Assembly: GCF_900119075.1 (NCBI RefSeq)
Contig: NZ_FPIP01000001.1
Coordinates: 434,001-498,000, forward strand
From: Ruminococcus flavefaciens
GTDB taxonomy: Bacteria; Bacillota; Clostridia; Oscillospirales; Ruminococcaceae
Direction of reading: 5' to 3'
DNA length: 64,000 nt
A program made the translations under genes and the position numbers. Shown in pieces: positions 9,245-18,091 of the stretch (the first letter of the stretch is position 1; the number at the start of each line of letters is the position of its first letter). The notes under the pieces were generated by a model that did no database searches, had not been told where the DNA came from, and saw only the letters and a program-made list of their open reading frames with translations.

Positions 9245-10036
9245 TTACTTCTTTCTGAGTATTGCCATTGCTGCATGGTGGAGTATCTCAAGCTCATCAG
9301 AAGGCGTTTTCGAAAGCATTTTCATGTGTTCTTTTTCCCATGCGGCTGTCTCTTCAGCAGAAAGCGAAGCTCCGATGCCTCGGCAGGCTTTCATGCGTCC
9401 GTTCCATGTTTCGCGGGTAAACGGCACCATGAGGTCATAATCCTCTGTGTATTCGATATTAAAATAGTCATTTGCTATTTCGGGAACAAATACAGGCTGA
9501 CGGGTATATCCGCCTCCTGTCCACTGAGGATTATATTTCAGCACAAGCTTTTCGCTGTCCCCTGCCAGTTTATCCTCATCGGGAAGCCAAGCCATGAATA
9601 ATATGACCAGTCTGCCGCCTTTTTTCAGAAGTCGAGCAAGTTTAGGGATTACTACGTCATAATCAAAGTAGAAAAAGCACTGACAAGCGGTTATTACATC
9701 AAAGGTTTCATCAAGAAAATCAAGGTCTTCAGTAGCGGAAACTACAAAATCAATGTTCATTCCGCTGCATTGAGCAAGCATTTTTGCCTGTGCTATCTGG
9801 TTTTCGGATATATCAGAGCCTGTCCATTCTGCTCCGTAATGATACATATTTCGCGGCACAACGCCTGTACCTGTACCGATATCAAGAACGCGCTGTCCCT
9901 TGACGCAAAGTCCTCTTTCAGCGACCTTGCCAAAGAAAACAGGTGGGTATATATCTCTGAATTTAGCATAATCGGACGATGTGCGTCCCCAGTCGAAGGC
10001 TTTTCCTCCGTCGATATTATTTTTCTGTATATCCAT
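9245..10036 (-). CDS. class I SAM-dependent methyltransferase
   Basis: A 263-aa soluble protein with a Methyltransf_11/25-type Rossmann domain. Motif I is VLDIGTGTGVVPRN (about residues 50-63), followed by an acidic SAM-ribose residue in TGSDISENQI, then a DVITACQCFFYFD motif and the LKKGGRLVILFM strand. The substrate is not readable; the C-terminal third (with VPFTRETWNGR) resembles the small-molecule or tRNA-modifying ubiE-like group. It is a single gene behind an AAAGGAG site, separated from the rplS leader. Confidence 0.85.
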   Translation of the reverse strand: MDIQKNNIDGGKAFDWGRTSSDYAKFRDIYPPVFFGKVAERGLCVKGQRVLDIGTGTGVVPRNMYHYGAEWTGSDISENQIAQAKMLAQCSGMNIDFVVSATEDLDFLDETFDVITACQCFFYFDYDVVIPKLARLLKKGGRLVILFMAWLPDEDKLAGDSEKLVLKYNPQWTGGGYTRQPVFVPEIANDYFNIEYTEDYDLMVPFTRETWNGRMKACRGIGASLSAEETAAWEKEHMKMLSKTPSDELEILHHAAMAILRKK

Positions 10037-10051
10037 TTTTTGCTCCTTTTG

Positions 10052-10711
10052 TTATTCAAATACTGTGTTATCAGCGCATAAAATCGCTGTTCTGCGTATG
10101 TTTTTTGTTTCAAACGGGATTTTCGTTGTTTTTTTCAATGCTTCAATAAAAAGTGTGGGATTGTAGTTGGTCTGAGTACCTGCGGGAAGATACATTGAAA
10201 TATCAATGGAATTTTCTGCCTTGTTACAGGTAAGTATCTCCATATCGGGCTTTATATCAACAGTTTTTAAGCCTTTTTTAGTTTTTTTCTCAATTAGTAT
10301 CTCAGGACTTGCAATAAGCTCCTGCACAGCGGCAAAAAGTTCGTCTGTTTCATCAGAAACCAGTGAAAAGCTGTATTCAGCCTTGGCGATAGCAGTTATT
10401 TTCTGCTTTTGCTCTGCGACCTTAACTATCCGCATACCCTCAGGCATCACGGCGTTGAGCTTATCCCGTATTTCATCAAACGGGATATCCTCGTTAAGAT
10501 TGAAATCGAGTATCTCGCAGCTGCTCTCAAATCCGAGAGAAAGCGCCAGTGCAAAGCTGTAATACGGGTGCGGATTGAAGCCCTCAGTATACCATATAGG
10601 CAGACGTGAACGCCTGAATGTTCTCAACATACAGCGGTTCAGGTCAAGGTGGGAGATATATTTTGCACGTCCGCATTTTTCAAATGTAGCTCTTACACGT
10701 ATCAAAAGCAT
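10052..10711 (-). CDS. radical SAM-associated protein, TIGR03936/DUF2344 family
   Basis: A 219-aa protein that matches the family encoded next to B12-binding radical SAM proteins in Clostridia. The N-terminal signature RVRATFEKCGRAKYISHLDL and the block RLPIWYTEGFNPHPYYSFAL are characteristic. The function is unproven; the family is assumed to act with its radical SAM partner. It overlaps that partner by 10 bp, which indicates translational coupling. In many relatives ribonuclease G, L21 and L27 follow; here an unrelated methyltransferase follows instead. Confidence 0.9.
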   Translation of the reverse strand: MLLIRVRATFEKCGRAKYISHLDLNRCMLRTFRRSRLPIWYTEGFNPHPYYSFALALSLGFESSCEILDFNLNEDIPFDEIRDKLNAVMPEGMRIVKVAEQKQKITAIAKAEYSFSLVSDETDELFAAVQELIASPEILIEKKTKKGLKTVDIKPDMEILTCNKAENSIDISMYLPAGTQTNYNPTLFIEALKKTTKIPFETKNIRRTAILCADNTVFE

Positions 10712-12540
10712 TCCCTCCCGACTTTTTTATTAACTCCGCAGCCTGAACATCTCAGGCGGCAGTTTGGCGTTGTTTTGGATTGGTGTGCTGTCTTGTTCTC
10801 ACGGATAAGAAATTCCTTTGATACGAGATAATCAAGATGATCCCACGGGAGTATCTCATCGTACTCAAATCGGCGGTTTGCATAGAATGAAGTATCTATG
10901 CCGCATTCCTCGAAAGCCTCCAGCCACTTGCCAAAATGGAAGTATTCGTCCCAGCTGTCGAATTTACAGCCTTTTTTCCATGCAGTGTAAACTGCCTTGC
11001 ACAGTCTGCGGTCTCCCTTGGCAAGTATGACTTCAAGCATACTTACATCGGGATTATGATAGCTTACCTTTATCTTTTTAGTCTTTACAGAATCAAGGAG
11101 AAGTTTCTGCTTATGTTCTATCATTTCACGAGTATCCTGCGGTTCAAACTGGAACGGTGTAAAGGGCTTGGGAACGAATGTAGCACAGCTGATTGATATC
11201 TGTACTCCCCTGCCCTTCGGACGATTCTCTATGCTGTAATAAAGGTCGATAATACGATTTGCAAGCTCGGCGATACCGACAATATCCTCGTCTGTTTCGG
11301 TTGGAAGTCCCATCATGAAATAGAGCTTTACCGATGAATAGCCGCCCTCAAATGCGATTCGGCAGGTGTTCATGATCTCTTCTTCGCTGACATTTTTGTT
11401 TATAACGTCGCGGAGGCGTTGTGTTCCTCCCTCTGCCGCGAAAGTAAGACCGCTCTTGCGGACTCTTTTTATCTTTTCCAGCAGAGATTCCGAGAAGTTA
11501 TCAACTCTCAGGGACGGAAGCGAGAGATTTATCTTTTCACTTACCGTATAGTCAAGAAGCTGTGTAAGAAGAGGATCAATCTCAGAATGGTCGCTGGTGC
11601 TCAGTGAAGCAAGAGAAATTTCATCATATCCTGTATTTTCACAGAGACTTTTTGCAGATTTGCATATTGTATCAGCGTGCTTTTCGCGAAAAGGTCTGTA
11701 GATGAAGCCGGCCTGACAGAAGCGACAGCCTCTTATACAGCCGCGGAGTACTTCAACGGATACTCTGTCCTGAACTATCTCGGTGAACGGAACTACGAAA
11801 TTATCCGGATAATAGACCTTGTCAAGGTCTTTGATTATGCGCTTGCGGACTACCGCAGGAGCTCCGTTTGTGGTTTCAACGTGATCTATAGTTCCGTCGT
11901 CTTTATATATAAATTCGTAGAATTTCGGTACGTATACGCCTTCAATTTGACAGGCTTTGCGCAGAAAATCATCTCTTGAAGCGCCCTGCTTCTTCATTTC
12001 ATAATAAAGGTCCATAAGTTCGAGGTTTACTTCCTCGCCCTCTCCGAGAACGCATATATCAAAAAAATCGGCAAGGGGCTCGGGATTACAGACGCAGGGA
12101 CCTCCTGCAATGACTATCTGGGTGAGCTCCTGTGTTCTGTCCTTGGAGAATATAGGGATCCCTGCAAGGTCAAGCATATTGAGGACGTTGGCGTAGGAAA
12201 GTTCATACTGCATGGTGAAGCCGATGAAGTCGAAATTCTTAATGGGATCAAGGCTCTCCAGTGCATAGAGAGGAATATCATTTTCACGCATAATGGCTTC
12301 AAAATCCTCGCTCGGAGCAAAACAGCGCTCGCACCAGTAATTCTCACGTTCATTTGTAAGAGAATAAAGTATCTTCATGCCGAGGTGTGACATTCCGATG
12401 TCATATGTATCGGGAAAGCAGAAAGCGAATCTGACGTCTATTTTTGACTTGTCCTTTATAACACTTCCCACTTCTCCGCCTATATATCGTGAGGGCTTCT
12501 GAACTTCCAGAAGATGTTTTTCGATTTTATCTCTAAGCAT
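10702..12540 (-). CDS. B12-binding-domain radical SAM protein, TIGR03960 family
   Basis: A 612-aa YgiQ/TIGR03960-type protein. The N-terminal half has a cobalamin-binding-like domain without an obvious base-on His motif. The radical SAM cluster motif is CIRGCRFC in VEVLRGCIRGCRFCQAGF, near residue 265. Downstream blocks such as FAAEGGTQRLRDVIN and VKLYFMMGLPTETDED are typical of the family. The reaction is unknown; RNA or protein modification is the usual suggestion. It is coupled to the TIGR03936-type partner downstream. Confidence 0.93.
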   Translation of the reverse strand: MLRDKIEKHLLEVQKPSRYIGGEVGSVIKDKSKIDVRFAFCFPDTYDIGMSHLGMKILYSLTNERENYWCERCFAPSEDFEAIMRENDIPLYALESLDPIKNFDFIGFTMQYELSYANVLNMLDLAGIPIFSKDRTQELTQIVIAGGPCVCNPEPLADFFDICVLGEGEEVNLELMDLYYEMKKQGASRDDFLRKACQIEGVYVPKFYEFIYKDDGTIDHVETTNGAPAVVRKRIIKDLDKVYYPDNFVVPFTEIVQDRVSVEVLRGCIRGCRFCQAGFIYRPFREKHADTICKSAKSLCENTGYDEISLASLSTSDHSEIDPLLTQLLDYTVSEKINLSLPSLRVDNFSESLLEKIKRVRKSGLTFAAEGGTQRLRDVINKNVSEEEIMNTCRIAFEGGYSSVKLYFMMGLPTETDEDIVGIAELANRIIDLYYSIENRPKGRGVQISISCATFVPKPFTPFQFEPQDTREMIEHKQKLLLDSVKTKKIKVSYHNPDVSMLEVILAKGDRRLCKAVYTAWKKGCKFDSWDEYFHFGKWLEAFEECGIDTSFYANRRFEYDEILPWDHLDYLVSKEFLIRENKTAHQSKTTPNCRLRCSGCGVNKKVGRECF

Positions 12541-12554
12541 ATTTCCTCCAAATA

Positions 12555-13052
12555 TCAGTATCTTTTATCAGCAGGTATCAATGACATAAAGTCTCTGTAC
12601 TCGCCGTGCCAGCCTACAGGAACAAAATTCTCAAAGTTTTCAGGCTTTGGGAACTGAGAATACATGGCATTTCTGTCAAAATCAATGAATAGAGCTGCGT
12701 CGTAATCCTTTTTGCGGTCATCGTGGGCGACCATGCGGAGAAGTCTGAGTTCATCGGCTGAATATCTGCACTTGAACAGATGTGCAAGGAAATTATTTGC
12801 TGTGAAACCGTCTATGACCTCGATATTCCAGCGCTTTTCGCAGAATTGCTCATAGGTTCCGATGTCTATTTCAAGCTGTTCTTTTGTTTTGCCGCTCTTT
12901 TTGTACGCAAGCTCCCAGACGGAATACAGCTTTTTATAATCCATTTTCCATAGATTCTTCGGGGTGACATACCATTCAAAATGTCTCTTGAACATTACTC
13001 CGACTACTATATTTTCACCGTATTTCGGCAATAACTTCTCTATCTGTTCCAT
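12555..13052 (-). CDS. uncharacterised protein (165 aa)
   Basis: I do not recognise this protein. It is soluble, with a mixed charged composition, many aromatic residues and a C-terminal GWHGEYRDFMSLIP segment. I choose ATG 13052 because an AAAAGGAG site lies about 13 bp upstream of it; a TTG eight codons earlier has that site inside its own codons. It still overlaps the acetyltransferase gene by 38 bp and ends 15 bp before the TIGR03960 gene, so it is part of a minus-strand run from DUF896 to the radical SAM pair. Confidence 0.6.
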   Translation of the reverse strand: MEQIEKLLPKYGENIVVGVMFKRHFEWYVTPKNLWKMDYKKLYSVWELAYKKSGKTKEQLEIDIGTYEQFCEKRWNIEVIDGFTANNFLAHLFKCRYSADELRLLRMVAHDDRKKDYDAALFIDFDRNAMYSQFPKPENFENFVPVGWHGEYRDFMSLIPADKRY

Positions 13053-13509
13053 AATTATCGGAAAGCTCCTTTTCAAAACATATCATATCACACAATTGAA
13101 CACCTGCTTCGTATATCGGGTGATCATAGTTATCAATAAAAAAGTTCTTGATAACGCCGCATTTCCTGAAGCCGCATTTTTCATAAAACGGAACGGTCAG
13201 CGGACTGTCCCCTGTTCCGAGTATCAGCTTTCTGAATGCTCCTGCGAACCTGTTCTCTATAAATAAAATAAGTTCCCTGCCAAGTCCCTGACGCTGAAAT
13301 TGTTCTGCTACAGCTATATTTTTCAGCTCAAGGGTAAAATCTCCCTCGTCGGTAACTACGCAGACTGCACATACCGTATCGTCTTTTTTCATTACATAAA
13401 GCCTGCCGCGGTCAAGGTATTTCATTATCATTTCTTCCTGCTCATCGCCCAGCAGAAGAAGCTCCATATAATCAGTTTTATTTGATGTTATCTCATAAAT
13501 GCGGATCAT
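13015..13509 (-). CDS. GNAT family N-acetyltransferase
   Basis: A 164-aa acetyl-CoA-dependent acetyltransferase. The acetyl-CoA loop is VAEQFQRQGLGRELILF (Q/RxxGxG motif), followed by GTGDSPLTVPFYEKCGFRKC, the usual C-terminal Tyr-containing segment. The acceptor is unknown. The longer open frame extends into cdd, but ATG 13509 overlaps the cdd stop in an ATGA arrangement, which fits translational coupling and gives the family's normal length. Confidence 0.88.
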   Translation of the reverse strand: MIRIYEITSNKTDYMELLLLGDEQEEMIMKYLDRGRLYVMKKDDTVCAVCVVTDEGDFTLELKNIAVAEQFQRQGLGRELILFIENRFAGAFRKLILGTGDSPLTVPFYEKCGFRKCGVIKNFFIDNYDHPIYEAGVQLCDMICFEKELSDNYGTDREVIAEIR

Positions 13510-13898
13510 TTCATGCTGTCCTCGTTGAAACGCTTGGGCAGGAAATCGGAGAGGCTGTGTTCGCCGTCGGAAAGGATTATCCTGAAGCTGTCGCCGCAGA
13601 ATTCGCTTAATACCTGTAAGCAGGCTCCGCATGGAAAGCATGGCTTGGAGAAGTCATCGTTTCCGCTTCCTGCAATAGCTATGGCTTCAAAATCGGTATA
13701 TCCCTCGGAGACTGCCTTAAATACGGCGGTACGCTCAGCACAAATAGTCAACGAGTAAGAGGCATTTTCAATGTTGCAGCCTGTAAATACCTTGCCGTCA
13801 GATGTGAGAAGAGCTGCTCCCACAGTAAAATGGGAGTAGTTAGAATATGATTTTTTGGCAGCCTTTACAGCAGCTGCATAGAGCTCGTCATTGCTCAT
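13506..13898 (-). CDS. cdd: cytidine deaminase
   Basis: Zinc enzyme that deaminates cytidine and deoxycytidine to uridine and deoxyuridine in pyrimidine salvage. The zinc and catalytic motifs are CAERTAVF (Cys and Glu) and PCFPCGACLQVL (PCxxC). The upstream GCNIENASYSLT segment is also canonical. The 130-aa length is typical of the tetrameric form. It starts 4 bp from the DUF896 gene and is coupled to the acetyltransferase downstream. Confidence 0.97.
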   Translation of the reverse strand: MSNDELYAAAVKAAKKSYSNYSHFTVGAALLTSDGKVFTGCNIENASYSLTICAERTAVFKAVSEGYTDFEAIAIAGSGNDDFSKPCFPCGACLQVLSEFCGDSFRIILSDGEHSLSDFLPKRFNEDSMK

Positions 13899-13902
13899 GT
13901 AC

Positions 13903-14115
13903 TCACCTTCCCTTGCCTACCTTATGCTTTTTGCCGTCGGGCGTCATTATGTATGTGTTTTCAAGCTGTGCAGCGAGATTACCTGTTACAGCTCTTCTGT
14001 ATTCGTTTCTTAGCTCAGTCTGCTCAGCTTTTTCGGCTTCTGTAAGACCTTCTGATTTTGATTTGCGAGCAAGCTCGTTGATACGATCGATTTTTTTCTG
14101 ATCCAATTTAAACAC
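13903..14115 (-). CDS. DUF896 (YnzC/UPF0291) family protein
   Basis: A 70-aa helical protein with the family pattern KIDRINELARKSKSEGLTEA, an EQTELRNEYRRAV block and a basic C-terminus (GKKHKVGKGR). The B. subtilis relative YnzC is in the SOS-controlled yneA region, but its role is not firmly known. It is the first gene of a minus-strand run into cdd and is divergent from the plus-strand SDR gene. Confidence 0.92.
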   Translation of the reverse strand: MFKLDQKKIDRINELARKSKSEGLTEAEKAEQTELRNEYRRAVTGNLAAQLENTYIMTPDGKKHKVGKGR

Positions 14116-14173
14116 TCCCAGATTAATATATTTTATATTGTAACATGGATTCTCAGTAATTTCAAGTATTGGA

Positions 14174-14203
14174 CTGGATTTTTTAGCTTCTGTATGCTAT
14201 AAT
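14174..14203 (+). promoter_or_regulatory. candidate sigma-A promoter for the SDR gene
   Basis: TATAAT at 14198-14203 preceded by TATGC, an extended -10 element. The best -35 at 17 bp is the weak TGGATT. It lies 31 bp before the ATG of the SDR gene. Confidence 0.5.
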
Positions 14204-14234
14204 TATAAATATTATCGTTGATAAGGAGAAAAAT

Positions 14235-14939
14235 ATGAAAAAGGCACTTGTTACAGGCGGAGCAGGCGGTATCGGTGAAGCGATATGCCGACGTCTTGCG
14301 GCTGACGGATATTTTGTATATGTAAACTACGCTCATTCGGTTGAAAAAGCAAAGAAAATCGCAGAGGATATAGGCGGAGACGCGATCTGCTTCGATGTTT
14401 CAGACGTTAATGCCGTAAAAGAAGCGTTCAGCATTATCGGAAAGCTCGATCTTCTTGTAAATAATGCAGGAGTTTCGGATGTTGACCTTTTTACATCGAT
14501 ATCTCAGGATTCAGCCGATAAAATACTGAATATAAATCTTAAAGGAGCTATGAACTGCGCAAGAGCTGCTCTGCCATATATGATTAATGAAAAATCAGGC
14601 AATATCATCAATATTTCTTCAATGTGGGGGCAGTGCGGAGCTTCCTGCGAGGTGGATTATTCTGCTTCAAAGGCAGGAATGATCGGCTTTACAAAGGCAC
14701 TTGCAAAGGAAGTGGCTCCCTCGGGAATACGTGTGAACTGTGTATCTCCCGGATTTATAATGACGGAAATGAACAGTCGATTCTCGGACGAAGATCTGGA
14801 GCTTATAAAGGAAGATATCCCGCTCGGGATATTCGGTGAGCCACGCCATATCGCAGACGCAGTTGCATTTCTTGCATCGGGAAGCGCTGAATACATTACA
14901 GGTCAGGTTCTTGCTGTAAACGGCGGAATGGTGATTTGA
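14235..14939 (+). CDS. ymfI: SDR oxidoreductase, EF-P 5-aminopentanone reductase-like (YmfI type)
   Basis: A 234-aa short-chain dehydrogenase. The N-terminal NAD(P) motif is VTGGAGGIGEAI, then LVNNAGVS, the catalytic Ser in NISSMWG, and YSASKAG with Tyr and Lys. The phrase SSMWGQCGASCEVDYSASK is characteristic of the FabG-like YmfI group that reduces the 5-aminopentanone on elongation factor P Lys. A generic FabG remains the alternative. It starts behind GGAG, and the HD hydrolase gene follows 11 bp later. Confidence 0.8.
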   Translation: MKKALVTGGAGGIGEAICRRLAADGYFVYVNYAHSVEKAKKIAEDIGGDAICFDVSDVNAVKEAFSIIGKLDLLVNNAGVSDVDLFTSISQDSADKILNINLKGAMNCARAALPYMINEKSGNIINISSMWGQCGASCEVDYSASKAGMIGFTKALAKEVAPSGIRVNCVSPGFIMTEMNSRFSDEDLELIKEDIPLGIFGEPRHIADAVAFLASGSAEYITGQVLAVNGGMVI

Positions 14940-14950
14940 GGTGATTATAT

Positions 14951-15535
14951 ATGAAGGAAAGACTGGAAAAGCAGATCAATTTTATATTGGAACTGGACAA
15001 AATGAAGAATCTGTACCGTCAAACTTATGTGCTTCACGAGAACAGAAAAGAAAACGATGCAGAGCACAGCTGGCATATCGCAATAATGGCGATATTGCTG
15101 TCTGAATATGCAAATTCGGATATAGATTCTGCTAAAGTAATAAAAATGCTGCTCCTGCACGATATTATTGAGATAGATGCAGGCGATACATACTGCTATG
15201 ACTCTGTCGGAAACTCCACTAAGGCTGAGCGTGAGGAAAAAGCAGCGCAAAGAATCTTCGGACTTCTGCCTGAAGATCAGTGCACAGAATTTTATAGCCT
15301 TTGGCGCGAATTTGAGGACAGTGTTACTAAAGAATCTCGATTTGCAGCTGTTCTTGACCGTTTGCAGCCACTTATGCTCAATTACACCAAAGGCGGCATT
15401 TCATGGCAGGAACACGGTATACATAAGGAACAGGTGTTAAAAAGAAACGAGAATTACTTCAGTGAAGCTGATGAGCTTGCGGAGCTTATTAAGTCGGTCA
15501 TTAATGATGCGGAAAAGAAAGGCTGGCTCAAATAG
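14951..15535 (+). CDS. HD-domain hydrolase (HDDC2/YfbR-like)
   Basis: A 194-aa metal-dependent phosphohydrolase. The ligands are visible: His in AEHSWHIA, the HD doublet in LLLHDIIEIDAGD, and a later Asp in AAVLDRLQPL. The arrangement matches the HDDC2/YfbR group of 5'-deoxynucleotidases, but the substrate is not proven by sequence. It follows the SDR gene with an 11-bp gap (GAGGTGAT site), so they probably share a transcript. Confidence 0.85.
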   Translation: MKERLEKQINFILELDKMKNLYRQTYVLHENRKENDAEHSWHIAIMAILLSEYANSDIDSAKVIKMLLLHDIIEIDAGDTYCYDSVGNSTKAEREEKAAQRIFGLLPEDQCTEFYSLWREFEDSVTKESRFAAVLDRLQPLMLNYTKGGISWQEHGIHKEQVLKRNENYFSEADELAELIKSVINDAEKKGWLK

Positions 15536-15623
15536 CTGTGCGCAAAATGCACAAATTTCATCTGCTGTTGCCGTACACTATTACTAAAGCGCTGAATTTC
15601 GTGAACAAACGGTGATATTTCTT

Positions 15624-15652
15624 TTGATAACTTGAAGTTTATGGCGTATTAT
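15624..15652 (+). promoter_or_regulatory. candidate sigma-A promoter for the LtaS-like gene
   Basis: TTGATA (15624-15629) and TATTAT (15647-15652) with an exact 17-bp spacer, about 65 bp before the ATG of the sulfatase gene. Confidence 0.6.
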
Positions 15653-15718
15653 GTTATATTTATAATGTTAGATAATATAAATACCAGTATTTGTGTTTGA
15701 AAAAAGGATGATAACAGT

Positions 15719-17656
15719 ATGAATAAAAAAACAAATGTGAATGTCAGCGTATCTGATGAAAAGGATAAAAAGACGTTCATAAAAGATATAAATGATCCTA
15801 TTGAGGCTGCTATTGAGCCAGTATCTGAAAAAAAGGAGCATTTTTCGGGTTTCAAGGGATTTAAACAGAAGCGTGAGGATAATACTGATAAGTATCATAA
15901 ATTCAATTCGTTTCTCATGCTCATTTTCCCTATTTTTATCTGCTTTATGGCTGAGATCAATCAGGGAAAGTACATAAAGCCGTTTCTTGTTTTTGCAGCG
16001 GACCGACCTACTGTTATTCTGTTTGATATTCTGCTGACAGCAGTCGTGTTTGCTTTCTTTCTCGGTCTCTTCAAAAAAGGCTGGATAGCTATGCTTGCTC
16101 ATAGTATTTTATATATGGCGCTGAGTACGACCGAGCTTTTTAAATACGGAACTAACGGAAATCATCTTATTCTTTCCGATATGAAGCTTCTGAGAAGCGT
16201 TAAGAGCCTTACTTCATTTGCTTATATCAAGATAACTCCGAGGCTTCTTATCTATTATGCCATAGTTTTGCTTTTTGTTATTGTGGCTATGTACTTTAAC
16301 CCAAAATTAAAAGCTACTCCTATGCGCAGAGTGGCTATTTGCTGCGGCTGTCTGCTGCCTTTTGCTGCACTTGTGGTCCTGCCTGCATTTTATAATCCTG
16401 TATACAAGACTTTCAAGGTGGATACAACGAGCGCAACAAACGCATTCAAGCTCAATGAAAAATTTGATAATAACCGTTTTCTTGCCTTTCTTGTTCAGAC
16501 TGCAAGTGAAAGCTATTCCAACAGAATAGTTGTTCCTGAGGATTATAGCGAAGAATACATTGATGAAATCATGGATATCCCTGTTGATACAGACGAGGAC
16601 TTCAATGGCGGCAAAAAGCCTAATGTTATCGTTATAATGAGCGAATCATACGCTGATTTCCGCGCTTTTGACCAGCTCAGTATCGATAAGAAGTACTATC
16701 AGAAATTCGACAATGCTATATCCGAAGGTCAAGGCGGAATCGCTATTACTCCTACTTACGCAAGCTGGACTGTCCGTTCTGAGTTTGAGCTTCTTTTCGG
16801 TCTTCCTGTAAGAGGTCTCAATACTCCTAATATGCCGCAGAGAGAGCTTGCTGACCGTGCACAGCCTGCCCTTGCTCAGTATTATAAGGCATGGGGCTAC
16901 AATACAGTTTATGTTCACCCATTTCAGAGTACTTTCTACAGCAGAGCGAGAATATATGGTCATTTCGGCTTTGAAAAGATGATATTCCACGATGATTCAA
17001 CCCAAACTACTGATTTTACTGTTCCTGTTGAGCATTTCGGTACATATGTGGACGATTCGACTGTTTTTAACCAGATAATCGCAGAGATCAAGTCTTCAAA
17101 GAAGCCTGTTTATCTTCATACTACAACAATGCAGAATCATCAGCCGTATAATCAGGGCGAAGATCCTGACGATGAATTCGGCAATTATCTTACATGGATA
17201 AGCCATACAAATGACGGGCTTGAGGAGTTTCTCTCCGAGCTTAAGGACATAAAAGAACCTACACTCGTGTTCTTTGTCGGGGACCATTTCCCGTCACTCA
17301 GAGGCGAAACAAGTGTATACAATCAGCTCGGTCTCACAGGTATGAACTGCGATACTCTTTACCAGCAGAAATACTTCTTCTGGAGCAATTATGACGCTGA
17401 TTTTTCTTATATTCCCGAAAACGAAGTATCGTTCTTCTATATTCCGTATGTCATTCTCAATATTATCGACGCTCCCAGAGATGCGTTTATTGAGAAGATG
17501 AACGAGTACATGGAAACATTACCTGTATACTCAAATGAATATAACAGCGAGATACCAAGAAACGAGGAACTTGATATTCTTACCCTTGACAGAGTTGTAA
17601 TGGAAGAGTATTCACCTTCGCCTATTCCCGAAGAAGAACTGACTACTCAGGATTAA
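15719..17656 (+). CDS. LTA synthase family sulfatase (membrane glycerophosphotransferase)
   Basis: A 645-aa membrane protein. A charged cytoplasmic N-terminus of about 60 residues precedes about five spans (residues 65-235). The extracellular alkaline-phosphatase/sulfatase domain begins near 290. Metal-binding elements are VIVIMSESYAD, a candidate catalytic Thr in SWTVRSEFE, and VGDHFPSL with the Asp-His pair. Relatives polymerise glycerol phosphate or decorate surface glycans. A typical LtaS N-terminal five-span unit is present, but the polymer made is not readable. The thioesterase gene follows after 10 bp. Confidence 0.88.
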   Translation: MNKKTNVNVSVSDEKDKKTFIKDINDPIEAAIEPVSEKKEHFSGFKGFKQKREDNTDKYHKFNSFLMLIFPIFICFMAEINQGKYIKPFLVFAADRPTVILFDILLTAVVFAFFLGLFKKGWIAMLAHSILYMALSTTELFKYGTNGNHLILSDMKLLRSVKSLTSFAYIKITPRLLIYYAIVLLFVIVAMYFNPKLKATPMRRVAICCGCLLPFAALVVLPAFYNPVYKTFKVDTTSATNAFKLNEKFDNNRFLAFLVQTASESYSNRIVVPEDYSEEYIDEIMDIPVDTDEDFNGGKKPNVIVIMSESYADFRAFDQLSIDKKYYQKFDNAISEGQGGIAITPTYASWTVRSEFELLFGLPVRGLNTPNMPQRELADRAQPALAQYYKAWGYNTVYVHPFQSTFYSRARIYGHFGFEKMIFHDDSTQTTDFTVPVEHFGTYVDDSTVFNQIIAEIKSSKKPVYLHTTTMQNHQPYNQGEDPDDEFGNYLTWISHTNDGLEEFLSELKDIKEPTLVFFVGDHFPSLRGETSVYNQLGLTGMNCDTLYQQKYFFWSNYDADFSYIPENEVSFFYIPYVILNIIDAPRDAFIEKMNEYMETLPVYSNEYNSEIPRNEELDILTLDRVVMEEYSPSPIPEEELTTQD

Positions 17657-17666
17657 GGAGAAAACT

Positions 17667-18056
17667 ATGAAAGAACTTACAAAAGGAATCACCGGAACAT
17701 CTGAGCTGACTGTTTCAGACAGCGAGCTTGCAGTAAACGTCGGCAGCGGAAGTCTTGAAGTATTTGCGACACCTGTAATGGTAATGCTTATGGAAAAGGC
17801 TGCTTGCAGCTGTATCTCTGAATATCTTGAGGGCGATGAAACTACTGTCGGTACTGAGATGAATGTGAAGCATATATCTGCAACTCCCAAAAAAATGAAG
17901 GTGTGTGCGGAAGCTGAGCTAACAGAAGTAAACGGCAGAGAGCTTGTATTTTCCGTGAAGGCTTATGATGAAGCAGGCGATATCGGTGAAGGAATCCATA
18001 AGAGATTTCTGGTTTACGGCGAAAAATTTACTTCTAAAACTTACTCAAAGATATAA
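17667..18056 (+). CDS. FlK-type hotdog thioesterase
   Basis: A 129-aa single hotdog domain resembling fluoroacetyl-CoA thioesterase FlK. Family landmarks are FATPVMVMLMEKAA, with the Thr and Glu positions, and GTEMNVKHISATP, with the His position of the FlK active site. Most bacterial members probably clear small acyl-CoAs rather than fluoroacetyl-CoA. It is 10 bp downstream of the LtaS-like gene, so it is probably cotranscribed, without a clear functional tie. Confidence 0.85.
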   Translation: MKELTKGITGTSELTVSDSELAVNVGSGSLEVFATPVMVMLMEKAACSCISEYLEGDETTVGTEMNVKHISATPKKMKVCAEAELTEVNGRELVFSVKAYDEAGDIGEGIHKRFLVYGEKFTSKTYSKI

Positions 18057-18060
18057 AATA

Positions 18061-18088
18061 AAAAGTTCACTCTTGCGAGTGAACTTTT
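18061..18088. terminator. bidirectional intrinsic terminator
   Basis: Perfect 12-bp inverted repeat AAAAGTTCACTC/GAGTGAACTTTT with a TTGC loop, between the convergent thioesterase and HtrA genes. Confidence 0.9.
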
Positions 18089-18091
18089 CTT

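Noticed and set aside
15668..16102. Minus-strand frame of 144 codons over the start of the LtaS-like gene
   Set aside because: It overlaps a well-supported membrane protein gene and has no ribosome binding site.
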